Assembly: GCA_937890595.1 (NCBI GenBank)
Contig: CALADM010000025.1
Coordinates: 186,001 to 250,000, forward strand
Source of the DNA: CAJMNU01 sp905214855
Lineage (GTDB): Bacteria; Bacillota; Clostridia; Lachnospirales; Lachnospiraceae
DNA length: 64,000 bases
Direction: 5' to 3'
Every line of letters starts with the position of its first letter. Within the stretch, counting starts at the first letter, position 1. The translations under genes and the position numbers were made by a program. The notes below the pieces were generated by a model. The model was not told where the DNA came from. It did no database searches and saw nothing but the letters and a program-made list of their open reading frames with translations. Shown one piece after another: positions 17,767-27,241 of the stretch.

Positions 17767-18291
17767 ATGAGTCAATCCAACACTTCCAAACATGACTTGG
17801 ATTCTTTGACTGCTAACCATCGGCTCAAAATGATGAAAGCTGCGCTTCCCTATATGGGAGCTTCACAGCAAAAAGCAATTTCCGTACTCGTAAAAGCTCA
17901 GGAACTGCAAAATACCCTTCAGCTTGCTATGAAAACAGATGAAGGAATGGTAGGTATCTGTTCAGCTGATAATACATCAACCTCTACTCTCGATATGCTG
18001 CATGCCATAAAACCGTATGCAACCCCTTATGAACAAGATTTCATTGATGTAATCTGCAATTTTATGCAAGGATTCCGCCTTTACAACAGCTATCAGGCAT
18101 CTGGAGCATATGAATCCTCAGGACAATCTTCGTCTTTTTTAGCAAATCCACAGGGCGCTATCGGATATATTGAACAGCTAAAAAAAATCATGCCAAAAGA
18201 GCAGACAGAAAAATGGAATCAGATTGAAATGCTCTTTACTTTAATGCAGCAGCTTTCCCATTCCTCTTCTGAATCCACTCGTGTTTCATGA
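17767..18291 (+). CDS. Hypothetical protein, possibly sporulation-related
   Basis: 174 residues, soluble, mostly helical, with a Ser-rich C-terminus. There is no signal peptide or recognised domain. The segments LKMMKAALPYMGASQQKAIS and IDVICNFMQGFRLYNSYQ look like helical hairpins. The start has AGGAGG 7 nt upstream, and the SigE-like promoter suggests mother-cell expression. It is cotranscribed with the smaller gene 27 nt downstream, whose sequence is of similar helical type. Confidence 0.75.
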   Translation: MSQSNTSKHDLDSLTANHRLKMMKAALPYMGASQQKAISVLVKAQELQNTLQLAMKTDEGMVGICSADNTSTSTLDMLHAIKPYATPYEQDFIDVICNFMQGFRLYNSYQASGAYESSGQSSSFLANPQGAIGYIEQLKKIMPKEQTEKWNQIEMLFTLMQQLSHSSSESTRVS

Positions 18292-18318
18292 TCATAACAC
18301 AGTAAAAGGAGAATATTT

Positions 18319-18606
18319 ATGAATCAAAATTGGAGAAAAGATCCTCGTCTGAACAACATATCACCCCAAAAGCTGGAATTTTTGGAACTATTCAGCAAAA
18401 ATGTATCACAAACCTCATCCTCTGAACTCCTCTCACTTCTTCTCAAAACCTCCCAACAAAGTACAGCGATGGGATTTACAGAGGAAGAAACCGACCTCCT
18501 CATCTCTATCCTGACAGAACATGCATCCCCAAAAGAACGCCAACAACTGCAGTTTCTGCGTCAGTTCTCGGCAAATCTCCAAACACACTCCTCTTCCCAT
18601 ACATAA
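18319..18606 (+). CDS. Small helical hypothetical protein
   Basis: 95 residues with AAGGAGA upstream of the start. The core (LEFLELFSKNVSQ, EEETDLLISILTEHASPKER) predicts three amphipathic helices. It is paired with the gene at 17767 and probably acts with it; neither has a family I can name. No membrane segment or catalytic motif is visible. Confidence 0.7.
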   Translation: MNQNWRKDPRLNNISPQKLEFLELFSKNVSQTSSSELLSLLLKTSQQSTAMGFTEEETDLLISILTEHASPKERQQLQFLRQFSANLQTHSSSHT

Positions 18607-18631
18607 CTATCACACTTATATCAGATCTATC

Positions 18632-18680
18632 AAAAAAACAGACCCTAAAGGCTGCATTTATACCGCAGCCCCCGGATCTG
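18632..18680 (-). terminator. Intrinsic terminator of leuS
   Basis: On the minus strand CAGATCC...GGCTGC pairs with GCAGCC...GGGTCTG, followed by seven T. It lies about 42 nt beyond the leuS stop and also separates leuS from the convergent small genes. Confidence 0.8.
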
Positions 18681-18722
18681 TATGTTTCTTTCAGATCTTT
18701 CGATCAAAAACAGACTTATATG

Positions 18723-21137
18723 TTAACTCATAACAATATTAATGATCTTTTTCGGAACATAGATCTCTTTACGGATCGTTCCAGTTAATTTATCTTTTAC
18801 AGCCTCTTTTCCTAAAGCAAGCGCATCTTCTTTGTTACAGTCTGCTGCCAGACAAATCACTGCTCTTGTCTTTCCATTGATCTGTACTGCAACCTCTACT
18901 TCATCATCCTTCATTGCCTCTGGATCGCACTGTGGCCAGCTCTGATGGAATACACTGTCTGTTCCCCCAAGTTCTTCCCAGAGTTCTTCCCCGATATGAG
19001 GTGCAAATGGGGCTAAAAGAATGGTAAATGTTCTCAAGGTTTCAAGATCAACACCGCCCTCTTTCTTTGCCAGATCGATCAGTTTGTTATTGTACTCCAT
19101 AAATCCAGATATTACAGTGTTCAGGTTAAACTGTTCAAATCTCTGCTCAATATCAAACACTAACTTGTGGCGCAGTTTTACCATCTCTTTTGTCTCTGCC
19201 ACAGCTTTTTCCTTGCTGTCCATTACAAGATTCCAGAAACGGTTCAGGAAGCGGGAAACACCTTCAATTCCACGGTCATCCCACTCTGCATCTAACTCCG
19301 GCGGTCCCACAAACAACTCATACAGACGCAGGGCATCACATCCATAGTCTCTTACCAGATCATCCGGAGATACCACATTTCCTTTGGATTTGCTCATCTT
19401 GATACCATTTTTTCCTGTGATCATACCCTGATTGAACAGTTTCTTAAATGGCTCATCAAAATCAATCACACCAATATCACAAAGGAACTTTGTATAGAAA
19501 CGACTGTACAGAAGATGAAGTACTGCATGTTCTACACCACCAATATACATATCTACAGGAAGATACTTGTCTGCTTTCTCTCTGGAAACCAGCTCTTTAT
19601 CATTATGGCTGTCTACATAACGCAGGAAATACCAAGAAGATCCTGCCCACTGAGGCATAGTATTTGTCTCACGTTTTGCCGCTGCCCCACAAACTGGACA
19701 TGTAGTATTGACCCACTCTTCAATCCCAGCCAAAGGAGACTCTCCTGTACCGGTCGGCTGATAGCTTTCCACATCTGGAAGCATCAAAGGGAGCTGATCT
19801 TCTGGTACTGGCACACAGCCACATTTTGGACAATGGATGATCGGGATTGGCTCTCCCCAATAACGCTGACGAGAGAATACCCAGTCACGCAGCTTATAGT
19901 TGACAGTTTTTCGTCCAATCCCCATCTTTTCGATCAAAATTGGTGCTTCTTTCTTTAATACAGCGGATTCCATTCCATTCCACTCTCCGGAATTGATCAT
20001 AGTACCGGATGCCTCTGTATACGCCTCTGTCATATTTTCGATTTCTTTTCCATCTTTTGCGATAACCTGAATGATCGGAATATTAAACTTCGTTGCAAAT
20101 GCAAAGTCACGATCATCATGTGCAGGAACACACATAATTGCACCAGTACCATAGTCTGCCAAAACATAATCGGAAAGCCAGATTGGTACTTTTGCTCCAT
20201 TCAATGGATTGATCGCATAAGAACCTGTGAAAACACCAGTTTTCTCCTTATCCTGCATACGATCTACGTTCGATTTCATAGATGCATCAAAAATATACTT
20301 TTCTACTGCTTCTCTTGTCTCATCTGTAGCAAGACTCTTTGCCAGTTTATGCTCTGGCGCTAAAACCATAAAAGTTGCTCCATGAAGAGTATCTGGTCTT
20401 GTCGTATATACAGTGATCTTTTCTTCCTGTCCATCTACAGGGAAATCGACCTCTGCTCCATAGGATTTTCCAATCCATTCACTCTGCATCTTTTTTACTT
20501 TTTCTGGCCAGTCCAGTTTATCCAGATCATTTAACAGACGCTCTGCATAAGCAGTGATCTTCAGCATCCACTGACGCAGGTTTTTCTTAGTCACTGGAGA
20601 TCCACAGCGCTCACAGCATCCATTGACAACTTCCTCATTTGCAAGACCTGTTTTACAGGAAGGACACCAGTTGATCGGGAATTCCTTTTCATATGCAAGA
20701 CCTTTCTTAAACATCTGTACAAAAATCCACTGTGTCCACTTGTAAAATGCAGGATCTGTTGTATTTACTTCCATATCCCAATCATAGATTGCTGCAATCT
20801 CATTGATCTGCCGTTTGATATTTTTGATATTCTCTGCTGTAGACTTTGACGGATGCACTCCCATCTTAATCGCATAGTTCTCTGCCGGAAGACCAAATGC
20901 ATCCCATCCCATTGGATGAATGACATATTTTCCCTTCAATAACTGATAACGGCTCCAAACATCAGAAATCACATATCCTCTCCAATGTCCTACATGCAAA
21001 CCACTTCCAGACGGATATGGGAACATATCCAGACAATAATATTTCTCCTTTTTCCCATCATTCACATTAATGGGATGTTTTTCCCAATTTTCGCGCCATT
21101 TTTTCTCAATCGCACTGTGGTTATATGGTGTTGCCAT
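18723..21137 (-). CDS. leuS: Leucyl-tRNA synthetase
   Basis: Charges tRNA-Leu. It has 804 residues, the usual bacterial length. Class I motifs are HVGH (in PSGSGLHVGHWRGYV, near residue 45) and KMSKS (KMSKSKGNVVSPDD). The CP1 editing domain (TTRPDTLHGATFM, DDRDFAFA) and zinc-ribbon cysteines (CPSCKTG, CERCG) are present. AGGAGG precedes the start. It is controlled by the T-box leader directly upstream. Confidence 0.98.
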   Translation of the reverse strand: MATPYNHSAIEKKWRENWEKHPINVNDGKKEKYYCLDMFPYPSGSGLHVGHWRGYVISDVWSRYQLLKGKYVIHPMGWDAFGLPAENYAIKMGVHPSKSTAENIKNIKRQINEIAAIYDWDMEVNTTDPAFYKWTQWIFVQMFKKGLAYEKEFPINWCPSCKTGLANEEVVNGCCERCGSPVTKKNLRQWMLKITAYAERLLNDLDKLDWPEKVKKMQSEWIGKSYGAEVDFPVDGQEEKITVYTTRPDTLHGATFMVLAPEHKLAKSLATDETREAVEKYIFDASMKSNVDRMQDKEKTGVFTGSYAINPLNGAKVPIWLSDYVLADYGTGAIMCVPAHDDRDFAFATKFNIPIIQVIAKDGKEIENMTEAYTEASGTMINSGEWNGMESAVLKKEAPILIEKMGIGRKTVNYKLRDWVFSRQRYWGEPIPIIHCPKCGCVPVPEDQLPLMLPDVESYQPTGTGESPLAGIEEWVNTTCPVCGAAAKRETNTMPQWAGSSWYFLRYVDSHNDKELVSREKADKYLPVDMYIGGVEHAVLHLLYSRFYTKFLCDIGVIDFDEPFKKLFNQGMITGKNGIKMSKSKGNVVSPDDLVRDYGCDALRLYELFVGPPELDAEWDDRGIEGVSRFLNRFWNLVMDSKEKAVAETKEMVKLRHKLVFDIEQRFEQFNLNTVISGFMEYNNKLIDLAKKEGGVDLETLRTFTILLAPFAPHIGEELWEELGGTDSVFHQSWPQCDPEAMKDDEVEVAVQINGKTRAVICLAADCNKEDALALGKEAVKDKLTGTIRKEIYVPKKIINIVMS

Positions 21138-21231
21138 ATTGTTTGTTCCTCCTGTTTTTCTATAACATTCACCTCATGATCTCACAACCATGTGTGTTCT
21201 GGCTAAAATTTTATAAAAGTAAAATCCCACA

Positions 21232-21537
21232 CAAAAAAACGCCTGCTTTTTTCATCTCCATAAAGAGACGCAAAAACAGGCGTGCGCGGTACCACTCTTT
21301 TTCACAACATATTTTATATGTGTGCCCTCTTATCCCATAACGGTGGAATCCGTCGGTTTCTACTTAGAAAGCATTCTGCTCTCCTTTCTTACCGCTGCTC
21401 CGAGGTCAGTTTCCGAAATTTTCTCCGCTGCCTCGCATCCACCGGCAGCTCTCTGAAGGAGTCTGATCTTTCGTACTCTTCCTCTTCCTCGCTTTTCTTT
21501 TATAAATTTTATCCATTTTTATAACTTTACATTTGTG
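21232..21537 (-). promoter_or_regulatory. T-box leader of leuS (Leu)
   Basis: A leader of about 300 nt on the minus strand that senses uncharged tRNA-Leu. Visible parts are the distal stem I motif (GGTGGATGCGAG), a probable specifier CTC at 21402-21404 in ACTGACCTCGG, the T-box core GAGTGGTACCGCGC at 21284-21297, and a terminator hairpin at 21239-21283 (ACGCCTG with CAGGCGT) followed by seven T. Uncharged tRNA would favour the antiterminator and allow leuS expression. Confidence 0.93.
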
Positions 21538-21543
21538 TTTTAC

Positions 21544-21572
21544 AATGTATCACAAGTCATTTCAGATGTCAA
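21544..21572 (-). promoter_or_regulatory. Promoter of the leuS T-box transcript
   Basis: TTGACA, a 17-nt spacer, then TACATT on the minus strand, a few nucleotides upstream of the T-box leader. Confidence 0.7.
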
Positions 21573-21616
21573 GTCTCTTGCACTCAGAAAACATTCCCTT
21601 TTCCTGTAAGAAAGAA

Positions 21617-23389
21617 TCACTCCTGTACAAACTGGCTATTATAAATTTGAGCATAAAATCCCTGTTTTTCCAGAAGTTCTTTATGTTTTCCCTTCTCGAC
21701 AACCTTACCATCTCTCATGACCAATATCACATCTGCCTCCTGAATAGTAGAAAGTCTGTGTGCTACAATAAAACTGGTTCTTCCCTCCATCATTTTGGCA
21801 AATGCTTTCTGTACACGAACTTCTGTCATTGTATCAATAGAAGAGGTTGCCTCATCTAAAATCAGCATTGGAGGCATACAAAGCATCACTCTCGCAATAC
21901 ATAAAAGCTGTTTCTGCCCCTGTGACAGATTGCCGCCATCCTCACGGATCACAGTATCATATCCATTCGGCATCTTCATGATAAAACTATGTGCATGAGC
22001 TGCTTTTGCTGCTTCGATCATTTCCTCCTCTGAGGCATCTGGTTTTCCATACATAATATTCTCCCGTATTGTACCAGATTTCAGCCATGTTTCCTGCAGC
22101 ACCATACCATAGCTGCTTCGCAGGCTTTTTCTTTGTACGTCACGGATATCTTTGTTATCAATGCGGATACTTCCAGATACAGTCTCATAAAAACGCATTA
22201 ACAGATTGATCATGGTAGTCTTTCCACAGCCCGTTGGACCAACAATCGCCACTCTCTGCCCCGGTTTTACCTGTAAACTAAAATCTTCAATCAAGTTTTG
22301 TTCGGGAACATAAGAAAAGCACACATGTTCCAGTTCCACTGCTCCTTTTACGTCTGTCAGCTTTCCTGCATTCGGCTTATCCGGCACGATCGTTTCTTCA
22401 TCGATCAGCTCGAACACTCTTGCTGCGGATGCCAGAGCATTCTGTAGCTCTGTCACCACTCCTGAAATCTCATTAAACGGCTTGGTGTACTGATTTGCAT
22501 AACTCAAAAAGCTGGTAAGCTGTCCTACAGTCATCCTCCCTTGGATCGCTGCATACGCCCCTGTAATTCCCACTGCTGCATATACCATACTGTTGACAAA
22601 ACGTGTTGCAGGATTTGTCAATGAGGAAAAAAAGGTAGCTCGCAGACTACAAGCTGCCAGTCGTCTGTTGATATCTGAAAAACGTTTCTGTGACTCTTCC
22701 TGATATCCAAATGCCTGCACCACTTTCATATTCCCAAGCATCTCATCTGTAAGAGATGTCAAATCTCCTCTTGCCTCTGACTGCTGTTTAAACATGGTAA
22801 ATGTCTTTTTTGCGATAAATCCAGCAACAAGGAAAGAAAGTGGAGTGAGCACTACTACAACCATTGTGATCAGTGGATGGATAGAAAGCATGAAAAGTAA
22901 AGTTCCGCCTATCGTCATCACACCTGTAAAAAACTGTGTAAATCCAAGAAGAAGTCCCTCTGAGAATTGATCTACATCCGCAATCATACGACTGATGACG
23001 TCTCCTGACGGATGGGAATCCAAATATCTTAACGGAAGAACCTGCATTCTCTCAAACGCCTTCGTCCGAATATCTTTTGCTACCCGATATGTGATCATAT
23101 TGTTGATATGGTTCATCAGCCACTGTGCCGCTGCTGTTATAAGGACAATACATGCGATTTTCTTTAAAATATGCATCAAAGCGGAAAAATCCACATTCCC
23201 TGCACCTACGACCACATCAACCGCCTGTCCTGTCATCACAGGTACATACAAAGTCAATACCACAGTGACAATTGCCAAAAGCAGAGAGAACAATACCCAA
23301 ATCCAGTATTCTCTAATATACTTTAAAATCCGTTTTCCTGTGGCAAGGCTTCTCTCCTTGTCCATTGCCTTACTCTTTTTACTGCTCAT
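21617..23389 (-). CDS. ABC exporter half-transporter (catalytic partner)
   Basis: 590 residues: six transmembrane helices (type IV exporter fold) then an ATPase domain. Walker A is GPTGCGKTT, the signature is LSQGQ, Walker B is LILDEATSSID with the catalytic Glu, and the switch His is in VAHRLST. I start at 23389 with an AGGTGG-type ribosome site; this overlaps the preceding gene by 11 nt. It very likely pairs with that gene's product as a heterodimeric multidrug or lipid exporter. The substrate is unknown. Confidence 0.92.
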   Translation of the reverse strand: MSSKKSKAMDKERSLATGKRILKYIREYWIWVLFSLLLAIVTVVLTLYVPVMTGQAVDVVVGAGNVDFSALMHILKKIACIVLITAAAQWLMNHINNMITYRVAKDIRTKAFERMQVLPLRYLDSHPSGDVISRMIADVDQFSEGLLLGFTQFFTGVMTIGGTLLFMLSIHPLITMVVVVLTPLSFLVAGFIAKKTFTMFKQQSEARGDLTSLTDEMLGNMKVVQAFGYQEESQKRFSDINRRLAACSLRATFFSSLTNPATRFVNSMVYAAVGITGAYAAIQGRMTVGQLTSFLSYANQYTKPFNEISGVVTELQNALASAARVFELIDEETIVPDKPNAGKLTDVKGAVELEHVCFSYVPEQNLIEDFSLQVKPGQRVAIVGPTGCGKTTMINLLMRFYETVSGSIRIDNKDIRDVQRKSLRSSYGMVLQETWLKSGTIRENIMYGKPDASEEEMIEAAKAAHAHSFIMKMPNGYDTVIREDGGNLSQGQKQLLCIARVMLCMPPMLILDEATSSIDTMTEVRVQKAFAKMMEGRTSFIVAHRLSTIQEADVILVMRDGKVVEKGKHKELLEKQGFYAQIYNSQFVQE

Positions 23390-25148
23390 CCCGTTCCACC
23401 TCTTCTTTTGAAAACTGTGACAGGCAAATCTCACGATACATGCTGCATCTGCCCAAAAGCTCTTTATGAGTTCCTGCATCTGCCAGATGTCCATCATCCA
23501 ATACCAAGATCAGATCTGCTGTTTTTACTGTAGCTGCTCTTTGAGATACTAAAAATACAGTTGTTCCCTGCGTATTCTCCTTGATCGCATGACGCAATTT
23601 AGCATCTGTGGCAAAATCCAGAGCAGAGGCACTGTCATCCAAGATCAGGATCTGAGGATTTCTCACAAGTGCCCGTGCAATGGCAAGACGCTGTCTCTGT
23701 CCTCCCGACAAGTTACGTCCTTCCTGATCGATCCAAAGCTCCAGCCCTTTTCCTTTCTTTTCCACAAATTCTTTTGCCTGTGCAATCTCTAATGCTTTCC
23801 AAATCTCCTCATCTGTGGCATTTTTGCGTCCCCACTGCATATTTTCACGAAGACTTCCTTTAAATAAAACAGATCGCTGCGGAACGATGCCGATTGTATG
23901 GCGGAGAGATTCCTGAGAATACTCTTTTACGTCCACTCCATTTACTTTTACCTGACCACTTCCTGCATCGTAAAATCTTGGGATCAAATGGACTAATGTA
24001 GATTTTCCAGATCCAGTTCCTCCAATAATTCCAATCGTCTGTCCCTTTCTTGCACAGAAAGAAAGATTGCTTAAAGAATCTGCACCCGCTTTTGCATACG
24101 CAAAGCTCACATTGGAAAACTCTACTGCTGGAACGGATTCCTTTTCATTTTTGTTGTATGGTTCTGTGATCTGTGTTTGTGCTGTCATCTTACCATCCTG
24201 AATGCTGCTCTTTACCTCAAACACACTGTCCACACGTTTCATACATGCCATCGCTTTAGAAATTAAGATTACTAAATTTGCCATTTTGATCAGTTCCACA
24301 AGGATCTGTGACATATAATTGACCAATGCGATCACTTTTCCCTGAGAGATCACACCGCTGTTTACCTGTTTTGCTCCAATCCAAATGACTGCAACAACTG
24401 CCAGATTGATCAAAATATATGTGATAGGATTCAAAAGGGCAGAGATTTTTCCAACAAACACCTGAAATTTTACTAGAAGACCATTTTCTTCTGTAAATTT
24501 TTCAATTTCATCATCCTGACGGTTAAATGCACGGATGACTCTGACACCCATTAAATTTTCTCTTGTTGTTAAAAGTACTTTATCCAGCTGTTTCTGTACC
24601 TTTTGATACAAAGGCATACTAAACAGCAAAATCCCAAAGACTACCACACATAAGAGTGGAATTGTGACAACAAACACCATTGCTGTCTTTACATCCACTG
24701 TAAATGCCATTACCATAGCACCAAACACTACAAATGGAGAACGGAGCAATAAACGGAGTGTCATGTTGACACCATTCTGCACCTGATTGATATCGCTGGT
24801 CATTCTTGTGATCAAGGTAGATGTACCTATTGTATCAATCTCTGTATAAGAAAGTCCTCCAATATGTCGAAAGAGATCATCTCTTAAAGCAGTCCCTGTT
24901 CCTGTTGCTGCTTTCGCTGCAAAATACTGTGCTGTAAGTGAACAGGCAAGACCGATCAATCCCAAAAGGACCAAAAGCCCACCCATTTTTAAAACATAAT
25001 TTCCATCTTTTTGGGAAATTCCCACATCAACCATACTCGCTACTACAAGAGGGACAAACAATTCAAAACTTGCTTCCAGCATTTTAAACAAAGGTCCCAG
25101 AATGCTCTCTTTTTTATAGGATTTCAGATATCCAAGCAATCGTTTCAT
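23379..25148 (-). CDS. ABC exporter half-transporter (degenerate site partner)
   Basis: 589 residues, with the same membrane-ATPase layout. Walker A is GGTGSGKST and the signature LSGGQRQ is intact, but Walker B ends LILDDSAS (Asp for the catalytic Glu) and the switch His is replaced by Gln (VSQRAAT). This is the known asymmetric pattern of heterodimeric exporters such as TM287/288. I prefer the ATG at 25148 (MKRLLGYLKSY); a TTG four codons earlier is the alternative. Confidence 0.92.
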   Translation of the reverse strand: MKRLLGYLKSYKKESILGPLFKMLEASFELFVPLVVASMVDVGISQKDGNYVLKMGGLLVLLGLIGLACSLTAQYFAAKAATGTGTALRDDLFRHIGGLSYTEIDTIGTSTLITRMTSDINQVQNGVNMTLRLLLRSPFVVFGAMVMAFTVDVKTAMVFVVTIPLLCVVVFGILLFSMPLYQKVQKQLDKVLLTTRENLMGVRVIRAFNRQDDEIEKFTEENGLLVKFQVFVGKISALLNPITYILINLAVVAVIWIGAKQVNSGVISQGKVIALVNYMSQILVELIKMANLVILISKAMACMKRVDSVFEVKSSIQDGKMTAQTQITEPYNKNEKESVPAVEFSNVSFAYAKAGADSLSNLSFCARKGQTIGIIGGTGSGKSTLVHLIPRFYDAGSGQVKVNGVDVKEYSQESLRHTIGIVPQRSVLFKGSLRENMQWGRKNATDEEIWKALEIAQAKEFVEKKGKGLELWIDQEGRNLSGGQRQRLAIARALVRNPQILILDDSASALDFATDAKLRHAIKENTQGTTVFLVSQRAATVKTADLILVLDDGHLADAGTHKELLGRCSMYREICLSQFSKEEVERDEQ

Positions 25149-25238
25149 GCTATTTTCCAAACCTTTCTCATGATTTTCTTTTGTTTCTGACTGTCTTATC
25201 CTGTTTATATAGCCTAAGAAGGCATCTTATATAAGGTA

Positions 25239-25691
25239 TCATTCAAATCCCAGAATCATTTCCAGCTTTCTTACAAAGCTTTCTAACATGTTCTGATCTT
25301 CTTCATCAAATCTCCCTATTTTAGGACTATCAATATCCAAAACTCCCCAAACACCTCCATTTTTTCGTATGGGTATTACAATTTCTGAGTTTGATGCAGC
25401 ATCACATGCAATATGACCAGCAAATCTATGGACATTTTCTATCCTTAATGTTCGATTTTCTTTTGCAGCACTTCCACATACTCCTCTTCCCAGTGCAATA
25501 TTGGTACATGCAGGTTTCCCCTGAAAAGGTCCTAATACCAGCTCCTGATCCCTGAGCAGATAAAATCCTGCCCAGTTGATCTCCTCCAAACTTCCATACA
25601 ACAATGCACTGGCATTGGCAAGATTGCTCATATCATATGTCACACCTTCTGCCAGTGCTGCCATCTGTTCTATCAATTCATTCTGTCTCAT
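25239..25691 (-). CDS. msrC: Free methionine-(R)-sulfoxide reductase (GAF domain)
   Basis: 150 residues forming a single GAF domain of the fRMsr/YebR type, which repairs free Met-R-sulfoxide. Diagnostic features are GKPACTNIALGRGVCG and HIACDAASNSEIVIP with the reactive cysteines, plus GVLDIDSP. AGGAAG precedes the start. It lies 91 nt upstream of the ABC exporter pair and 72 nt downstream of the CPBP gene, all on the minus strand, and could be cotranscribed. Confidence 0.92.
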   Translation of the reverse strand: MRQNELIEQMAALAEGVTYDMSNLANASALLYGSLEEINWAGFYLLRDQELVLGPFQGKPACTNIALGRGVCGSAAKENRTLRIENVHRFAGHIACDAASNSEIVIPIRKNGGVWGVLDIDSPKIGRFDEEDQNMLESFVRKLEMILGFE

Positions 25692-25762
25692 ATTTTCTTC
25701 CTATTCTTTTCTATTCTTTTTTACTCTTTTTCTTTCAATCTTCTCATCTTCTGTGTCTCTTT

Positions 25763-26719
25763 TTATATGAAAACGGACTGTACAAACAAAAGCACACAGA
25801 TGCTTACATATACCCATATTCCAGGGCTTAAGATCATAGCTTTCCAGTCATCGCCTTTTTTTTGCTTTTCTTGTCCTGAAAGAAAAGAAATCTGTTTTCT
25901 ATTACATATCAGGAGAACAATCCCTGCTACCACACAGCCTAAAAGCAATAGCCCATATGTTCCAACACACATCGTAGCAATCAACTGCATCATCACACCC
26001 TTTTTTTCACTTGCGATCTGCCATTTTACAAGTTCGGGGGCAACAACACTTCCCATAAAATTGATTCCCATATGAAACACAATACAATATTTGATCTTTC
26101 CTGTCTTCATATAAAGATAGGCAAACAAAAATCCCAATCCAAACGCATAGAAAAACTGATAAAAATTCCCATGTGCCAGTGCAAACAAAAAAGCAGACAA
26201 AAAAGCGGCTCCAAGCTGCCCAAATCCTGCAATCCTGTCTAACAGAAACTTTCGGAACATCCATTCTTCCACAACAGGTGCTAATACTACCATAACAAGC
26301 AAGTTCAGCCAGACACTAGATTCCATCACGATCTCTGTCAGATGATTGGACGGCATACCCCTTCCTGTCATAATCCCTGTAAACATCATCAATGCATTTC
26401 CGATCATATTCCCTATATACATAAAAGAAAGACAGATCAGAAAATACAGAAGACATTTTCCCAGTCCCCATCTTTCCTGCTGCACGCCTCCCTGACAGAC
26501 AGGAATTCTTAAAAACATGGCACGGCAAATAAAAAATGCAATACCATACATAGAAACACCATTCAGGATCGTAGAAAAAAAGAGGCTGTTTTCTTCTGTC
26601 ACAATCCCCATTTTTCTTAACAAAGATGCAGCTATAAACTGCACTGCCAATGACACCAGAAAAAAGATTGTGTAAATCCATCCTGCCCGATTATATGTCC
26701 TTTTCATCCCATACTCCAT
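25763..26719 (-). CDS. CPBP-family intramembrane metalloprotease
   Basis: 318 residues with about eight membrane helices. The CPBP/Abi motifs are in order: EEWMFRKFLL (EExxxR), FALAHGNFYQF (FxxxH) and HMGINFMG. Family members cleave CAAX-type or membrane substrates, or confer bacteriocin self-immunity; the role here is unknown. I start at 26719 (MEYGMKR) with GGGAG upstream; the longer frame adds 24 hydrophilic residues, and a further ATG four codons on is also possible. Confidence 0.85.
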   Translation of the reverse strand: MEYGMKRTYNRAGWIYTIFFLVSLAVQFIAASLLRKMGIVTEENSLFFSTILNGVSMYGIAFFICRAMFLRIPVCQGGVQQERWGLGKCLLYFLICLSFMYIGNMIGNALMMFTGIMTGRGMPSNHLTEIVMESSVWLNLLVMVVLAPVVEEWMFRKFLLDRIAGFGQLGAAFLSAFLFALAHGNFYQFFYAFGLGFLFAYLYMKTGKIKYCIVFHMGINFMGSVVAPELVKWQIASEKKGVMMQLIATMCVGTYGLLLLGCVVAGIVLLICNRKQISFLSGQEKQKKGDDWKAMILSPGIWVYVSICVLLFVQSVFI

Positions 26720-26828
26720 TCCATCGCTCCCTTCAAATTCCAAATCACTGGCTCTCATTGTACTACAAGATTTTTTAAAATACAATTCCAAATGATTTGA
26801 TCACACACCGCTTTTAACCTTCATACCA

Positions 26829-26877
26829 CAAAAAAAGAACTGTCTTTCTCGGTTTCCCCCTTGAAAAACAGCTCTTT
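26829..26877 (-). terminator. Intrinsic terminator of rubredoxin
   Basis: On the minus strand AAAGAGCTGT pairs imperfectly with ACAGTTCTTT, followed by a T-run. It lies 18 nt beyond the rubredoxin stop. Confidence 0.75.
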
Positions 26878-26895
26878 ACCTTTTATCGCATGTTT

Positions 26896-27057
26896 TTATT
26901 CAACCTCAGAAAAAGCATCCTTTCCCAGTCCACACAGTGGGCATAACCACTCATCCGGAATATCTTCAAATGCTGTTCCTGGTGCTACACCATTATCTGG
27001 ATCTCCCTCTGCTGGATCATAGATATATCCACATACATCACATACATATTTTTTCAT
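26896..27057 (-). CDS. Rubredoxin
   Basis: A 53-residue one-iron electron carrier. The ligands are two CxxC pairs, CDVCGYIYDPAEGD and CPLCGLGKD, with the conserved Tyr, Pro and Trp residues. I start at 27057, where GGAGG lies 7 nt upstream; the longer frame would add ten unconserved residues. It is monocistronic, with its own promoter and terminator. In anaerobes it usually feeds oxygen- or peroxide-detoxifying enzymes. Confidence 0.97.
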   Translation of the reverse strand: MKKYVCDVCGYIYDPAEGDPDNGVAPGTAFEDIPDEWLCPLCGLGKDAFSEVE

Positions 27058-27099
27058 TGAATTTCCTCCATTTCTTACTAAATACATTCTTTATTTTTG

Positions 27100-27149
27100 A
27101 TTGATTCTATGCTATGTCATCTTACAAACAAGTTTCTTGTTTCAATGAC
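27100..27149. promoter_or_regulatory. Inverted repeat in the rubredoxin 5' region
   Basis: AAACAAG and CTTGTTT (spacer 3) lie just downstream of the rubredoxin -10, nested in an outer GTCAT/ATGAC pair. It could be an operator or a leader hairpin. It does not match the PerR or Fur box patterns I know. Confidence 0.4.
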
Positions 27150-27178
27150 ATTATACTTTATTTTTTCATAGAAATCAA
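27150..27178 (-). promoter_or_regulatory. Promoter of rubredoxin
   Basis: TTGATT, a 17-nt spacer, then TATAAT on the minus strand, about 90 nt upstream of the start codon. Confidence 0.75.
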
Positions 27179-27212
27179 TTGTATATACAACAAAAACACA
27201 ATTTATCCTTGT

Positions 27213-27232
27213 AAAAATGGAATCTCAATTCC
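27213..27232 (-). terminator. Short hairpin after argF
   Basis: GGAAT-TGAG-ATTCC followed by ATTTTT on the minus strand, 10 nt past the argF stop. It is a weak but well-placed end for the arginine operon. Confidence 0.5.
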
Positions 27233-27241
27233 TGTTTTTCT

